Shown in pieces: positions 60,858 through 64,000 of a DNA stretch of 64,000 nucleotides. The stretch is taken from NCBI RefSeq assembly GCF_037081715.1, contig NZ_JAZDDH010000001.1:2356001-2420000 (forward strand), written 5' to 3'. Source of the stretch: Halalkalicoccus sp. CG83. Lineage in GTDB: Archaea; Halobacteriota; Halobacteria; Halobacteriales; Halalkalicoccaceae. The position numbers and the translations under genes are program-made. Numbering within the stretch: the stretch's first letter is position 1; each line of letters begins with the position of its first letter. The notes beneath the pieces were generated by a model. It did not search any database and had not been told where the DNA came from. It was given only the letters and a program-made list of their open reading frames with translations.

Positions 60858-62510
60858 ATGGCGTGGCAGATCGATCCCGACGGCGAGACGTACGAACACG
60901 CGTACGAGGCGTTCACGTGGGACGGAATACCGGACGACTACAACGCCGCCCGCGACCTGCTTCGAAAGCACGAGGACGTGGACCGACCGGCGCTCCACCA
61001 GGCCTACCCCGACGGGACCCGAGAGACGTACACCTTCCGTGAGCTCGACGACCTCACGGACGCGTTCGCCAACGGATTGGCCGAACGCGGCGTCGAACGA
61101 GGCGACCGCGTCGCGGTGGTCGCCCCCCAGAAGCCGGCGAACCCGATCACGCACGTAGCGTGCTGGAAGCTGGGCGCGATCAGCCTGCCGCTGTCGGTGC
61201 TGTTCGGCGAGGACGCGCTGCGGTACCGCCTCGAGGATAGCGGGGCGACGGCCGCCGTCGTCGACCGAGCGGTGCTCGAAACCGTCGAGTCGGTCCGGGG
61301 AGACTGTCCGGATCTCGAGCACGTGATCTCGGTCGACGTCGAGGATCCGCCGACGGGCGTCGAGCGGTTCGAGGCCGTCCACGAGGAACGGTCGAACGGG
61401 TTCGAGATCGCCGAGACCGACGTCGACACGCCGGCGATCGTCATGTACACCAGCGGCTCGACGGGCCCCCCGAAGGGCGTTCTGCACACCCACGGCGTCT
61501 GGCTGGGCCACTGTCCGGCGTTCTACATGTACTTCGAGCGCGACCTCACTGAGTCGGTCTGCTGGACGCCGGCCGACTGGGCGTGGATCGGCGCGCTGGG
61601 CGATCTCCTCTTTCCGGCGTGGCACTACGGCCGTCCCGTCGTCGGCTATCCGATGGAGGGGTTCGACGCCGGGACGGCCTACGAACTGCTCGAGGAGTTC
61701 GGGGTGACCGACGCGTTCCTGCCGCCGACGGCGGTTCGGATGATGATGGGCGTAGAGGACCCCGCGACGAACTACGACCTCGCGTTGAAGGCGATCTGCT
61801 CGGGCGGCGAGCCGCTGACGCCGGAGATTCTCGAGTGGGCCGATGAGGAGCTCGAGGGCGTCGTCGTCAACGAGCTCTACGGCCAGACCGAGGCGAACCT
61901 GCTCGTCACTAACTGTCGAGACTGGTTTCCGGCGCGAGCCGGCAGCATGGGAAAGCCCGTCCCCGGTCACGTCGTCGCCGTCGTCGACTCCGGGACCGGC
62001 GAGGAACTTCCCGAGGGCGAGGTGGGAACGATCGCCGTCCGACGCGACGACGACCCGGTCGTCTTCGAGGAGTACTGGAACCAGCCCGAGAAGACCGAGG
62101 CGGCGACCGTCGACGGCTGGCACCTCACGGGCGATCTCGGCTATCGCGACGAGGAGGGCTACGTCTGGTTCAAGGCGCGCGACGACGACGTGATCATCAC
62201 CAGCGGCTACCGGGTCGGCCCCGGCGAGGTCGAGAGCGCACTCCTCGAACACCCGGCAGTCGAGCAGGTGGGTGTGATCGGCGTTCCCGACGAGACGCGC
62301 GGCGAGATCATCAAGGCGTTCGTCCAACCGGTTCGCGAGATCGAGGGTGACGACGCGCTGCGCGAGGAGCTTCGCGACCTCGTCCGCGAGAACCTCGCGA
62401 AGTACGAGTACCCCCGCGAGATCGAGTTCGTCGAGGCGCTCCCCCAGACCACGACCGGCAAGATCCAGCGCCGAAAGCTCCGCGACCGCGAGACCGAATC
62501 CGAGCGGTGA
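60858..62510 (+). CDS. Acyl-CoA synthetase (medium-chain/ACSM-like)
   Basis: A 550-residue ANL ligase. MYTSGSTGPPKGVLHTH (A3), ELYGQTEANLLV (A5), WHLTGDLGYRDEEGY (A7), DDDVIITSGYRVGPGEVES (A8) and TTTGKIQRRKLRD with the catalytic Lys (A10). The SGYRVGPGEVE and TPADWAWIGALGD segments are typical of the acetyl/ACSM branch and distinguish it from the two SGGEN-type synthetases elsewhere in the window. ATG 60858 begins MAWQIDPDG. It probably activates short or medium-chain acids. Confidence 0.92.
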   Translation: MAWQIDPDGETYEHAYEAFTWDGIPDDYNAARDLLRKHEDVDRPALHQAYPDGTRETYTFRELDDLTDAFANGLAERGVERGDRVAVVAPQKPANPITHVACWKLGAISLPLSVLFGEDALRYRLEDSGATAAVVDRAVLETVESVRGDCPDLEHVISVDVEDPPTGVERFEAVHEERSNGFEIAETDVDTPAIVMYTSGSTGPPKGVLHTHGVWLGHCPAFYMYFERDLTESVCWTPADWAWIGALGDLLFPAWHYGRPVVGYPMEGFDAGTAYELLEEFGVTDAFLPPTAVRMMMGVEDPATNYDLALKAICSGGEPLTPEILEWADEELEGVVVNELYGQTEANLLVTNCRDWFPARAGSMGKPVPGHVVAVVDSGTGEELPEGEVGTIAVRRDDDPVVFEEYWNQPEKTEAATVDGWHLTGDLGYRDEEGYVWFKARDDDVIITSGYRVGPGEVESALLEHPAVEQVGVIGVPDETRGEIIKAFVQPVREIEGDDALREELRDLVRENLAKYEYPREIEFVEALPQTTTGKIQRRKLRDRETESER

Positions 62511-62517
62511 CGGCGAT

Positions 62518-62537
62518 CCCGTGCTCGAAAACACGGG
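62518..62537 (+). terminator. Hairpin after the acyl-CoA synthetase gene
   Basis: cccgtg (62518-62523) pairs with cacggg (62532-62537) around ctcgaaaa, eight bases past the stop. No T-run follows immediately; the assignment as a 3' end signal is tentative. Confidence 0.3.
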
Positions 62538-62570
62538 ACTGCCTCGAGGCGGGGTTCTGGAGGGAAAACG

Positions 62571-62580
62571 GTTTCAAATA
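62571..62580 (+). promoter_or_regulatory. TATA-like box of the carboxylase gene
   Basis: gtttcaaata lies about 24 bases before ATG 62599 and fits leaderless transcription of the carboxyltransferase gene. Confidence 0.5.
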
Positions 62581-62598
62581 GCCCCGCGCAGACGGGGT

Positions 62599-64000
62599 AT
62601 GAACGTCCGGATCAGCGCGGGCGCGACCGAGGAGGAGGCCTCGGCGATCGCCGCCGCGCTCGCACGCCACGTCGACGGCGAGATCGAGGTCTACGTCGGC
62701 GACGCGGAGGAGCCGACGGTGGTCCGCGACGCCGTCGTCAGGGAGCCAGAGGAGGACGACCTCGGGGCGACCGAGCGCGAGGAACGGCTCCGGGAGGAGA
62801 TCGCCGACATCGAACGAGGTGGTCCCGAGAAGTACAAGGAACGTCTCTCCGAGCAGGGGAAGCTGTTCGTGCGCGATCGTCTCGACCTCTGGTTCGGCGA
62901 GGAGGGAGTGCTGTTCGAGGACGGCCGGTTCGCGGAGTTCGACGCCGAGGACCGGCTGCCGGCGGACGGCCTGCTGACGGGCGCGGCGGAGTTCGACTCC
63001 CGGGAGGTCCACTTCATGGCCAACGACTTCACCGTGAAGGCGGGCAGCATGGCCGGCAAGGGGGTCGAGAAGTTCCTCCGGATGCAACAGCGCGCGCTGA
63101 AGTCGGGAAAGCCGGTCCTGTACCTAATGGACTCCTCCGGGGGACGGATCGACCAGCAGCGAGGCTTCTTCGCCAACCGGGAGGGAATCGGGAAGTACTA
63201 CTACAACCACTCGATGCTTTCCGGGAGGGTTCCCCAGATCTGCGTGCTCTACGGGCCGTGTATCGCCGGCGCGGCGTACACGCCGATCTTCGCCGACTTC
63301 ACGGTGATGGTCGAGGGGATGAGCGCGATGGCGATCGCGTCCCCCAGAATGGTGCGGATGGTCACCGGCGAGGAGATCGACATGCAGGATCTCGGTGGCC
63401 CGGAGGTCCACGCCCGTCACTCGGGCAGCGCGGATCTGGTCGCCCGTGACGAGCAGCACGCCCGCGAACTCGTCTCGCAGTTGATCACCTATCTGCCCGA
63501 CAAGGCGGGGGAGAACCCCCCGAGAGGGAAGCCGAAGCCGCCCGCGCGCTCGCCCGAGGGGATCGACTCGGTCGTCCCCCAGGAGCCGAACAAGGGCTAC
63601 GACATGGTCGACGTGATCGACCGAGTCGTGGATCGCGACAGCTACTTCGAGCTCAAACCCGACTACGGTGCGGAGATCATCACCGCCTACGCGCGGATCG
63701 ACGGTCGTCCTATCGGTATCATCGCCAACCAGCCGAACCACCGCGCTGGCGCGATCTTCCCCGACGCGGCGGAGAAGGCCGCCGAGTTCATCTGGAAGTC
63801 CGACGCCTACGACGTTCCGCTCCTCTACCTCTGTGATACGCCCGGATTCATGGCGGGCTCGGGCGTCGAGAAGGACGCCATCCTCGAGAAGGGAAAGAAG
63901 ATGATCTACGCCACCTCCTCGGCGACGGTGCCGAAGCAGTGCGTCGTCGTCCGCAAGGCCTACGGCGCCGGCATCTACGCGATGAGCGGTCCGGCCTACG
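62599..64000 (+). CDS. Acyl-CoA carboxylase carboxyltransferase with N-terminal epsilon-like domain (partial)
   Basis: The frame is open from ATG 62599 to the window edge (467 codons); the C-terminus is missing. Residues 1 to about 55 (MNVRISAGATEEEASAIAAALA) resemble the small epsilon/PccX subunits of actinobacterial and haloarchaeal acyl-CoA carboxylases, then the beta-type carboxyltransferase follows: MDSSGGRIDQQRGFFANREG, YGPCIAGAAYTPIFADF, the N-terminal CoA site, and in the C-terminal lobe IIANQPNHRAGAIFPDAAEKAAEFI and LCDTPGFMAGSGVEKD. The specificity segment reads YGAGIYAMSGPAY, unlike YGGAYDVM of propionyl-CoA carboxylases, so the substrate may not be propionyl-CoA. A biotin carboxylase subunit should lie outside the window. 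Confidence 0.88.
   Translation, partial: MNVRISAGATEEEASAIAAALARHVDGEIEVYVGDAEEPTVVRDAVVREPEEDDLGATEREERLREEIADIERGGPEKYKERLSEQGKLFVRDRLDLWFGEEGVLFEDGRFAEFDAEDRLPADGLLTGAAEFDSREVHFMANDFTVKAGSMAGKGVEKFLRMQQRALKSGKPVLYLMDSSGGRIDQQRGFFANREGIGKYYYNHSMLSGRVPQICVLYGPCIAGAAYTPIFADFTVMVEGMSAMAIASPRMVRMVTGEEIDMQDLGGPEVHARHSGSADLVARDEQHARELVSQLITYLPDKAGENPPRGKPKPPARSPEGIDSVVPQEPNKGYDMVDVIDRVVDRDSYFELKPDYGAEIITAYARIDGRPIGIIANQPNHRAGAIFPDAAEKAAEFIWKSDAYDVPLLYLCDTPGFMAGSGVEKDAILEKGKKMIYATSSATVPKQCVVVRKAYGAGIYAMSGPAY

Noticed and set aside
1-64000. CRISPR array, tRNA or rRNA genes
   Set aside because: No regularly spaced direct repeats, no cloverleaf with a TTCGAATC-type arm, and no ribosomal RNA sequence were found on reading through the gaps.

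Overview
The window is chromosomal DNA of a halophilic archaeon (class Halobacteria). The evidence is the high GC content, the strongly acidic predicted proteins, and mostly leaderless genes with an archaeal TATA-like box about 22-32 bases before the start codon. Gene architectures also fit: a fused NuoCD in a complex I operon without NuoEFG, a half-CtaA fused to CtaB, a twin-arginine lipoprotein PstS and an archaeal class I aldolase next to an FBPase. No rRNA, tRNA, CRISPR array or intact insertion sequence was seen. Genus cannot be assigned from the sequence alone.

Layout. 0.2-3.1 kb: two overlapping sulfatase-superfamily genes. 3.2-4.9 kb: purK-purE. 5.0-15.4 kb: an eleven-gene, single-direction respiratory complex I operon, nuoA-B-CD-H-I-J1-J2-K-L-M-N. 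15.5-20.4 kb: a TrkA-N/DHH phosphoesterase, a CBS-ParB protein that may be a free-serine kinase, an enoyl-CoA hydratase and an acyl-CoA synthetase. 20.4-25.8 kb: an accessory segment of visibly lower GC with a decayed acyl-CoA dehydrogenase fragment, a luciferase-like flavin/F420 oxidoreductase, a sodium:solute symporter flanked by two small membrane proteins, a type II (HAD-fold) haloacid dehalogenase homologue and a DehI-type (group I) dehalogenase homologue. I read it as a candidate organohalide or short-acid uptake and dehalogenation island.

25.9-30.0 kb: a GNAT acetyltransferase, then a B12-dependent acyl-CoA mutase large subunit and an acyl-CoA synthetase. The mutase has the isobutyryl-CoA mutase residues Phe89/Gln207 instead of the methylmalonyl-CoA mutase Tyr/Arg pair. 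30.1-39.2 kb: the terminal oxidase region, with cox1, cox3, cox2, a CtaA-CtaB fusion and several small membrane proteins of unknown role, interrupted near 34.6-36.1 kb by a regulator, an amphi-Trp protein and a cupin pseudogene. 39.2-40.2 kb: an aldo/keto reductase. 40.6-44.4 kb: pstS-pstC-pstA without pstB or phoU. 44.4-46.1 kb: an ABC-2 export pair.

46.4-49.1 kb: a MOT1-like transporter, then a B12-binding mutase small subunit and its MeaB GTPase chaperone. 49.1-49.9 kb: an AT-rich orphan gene inside inverted repeats. 49.9-56.4 kb: lipid and acyl-CoA metabolism (hydrolase, thiolase plus OB-fold partner, acyl-CoA dehydrogenase, squalene/phytoene synthase, 3-hydroxyacyl-CoA dehydrogenase). 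56.5-58.2 kb: gluconeogenic class I aldolase and FBPase. 58.3-64 kb: a cupin, a DUF1059 protein, a Vms1/eRF1-like protein, a further acyl-CoA synthetase, and an acyl-CoA carboxylase carboxyltransferase with an N-terminal epsilon-like domain, cut by the window edge.

Taken together the genes describe an aerobic heterotroph that oxidises fatty, branched and possibly halogenated short acids through acyl-CoA intermediates, sends electrons through complex I-like and aa3-type oxidase machinery, and keeps gluconeogenesis and phosphate uptake nearby.
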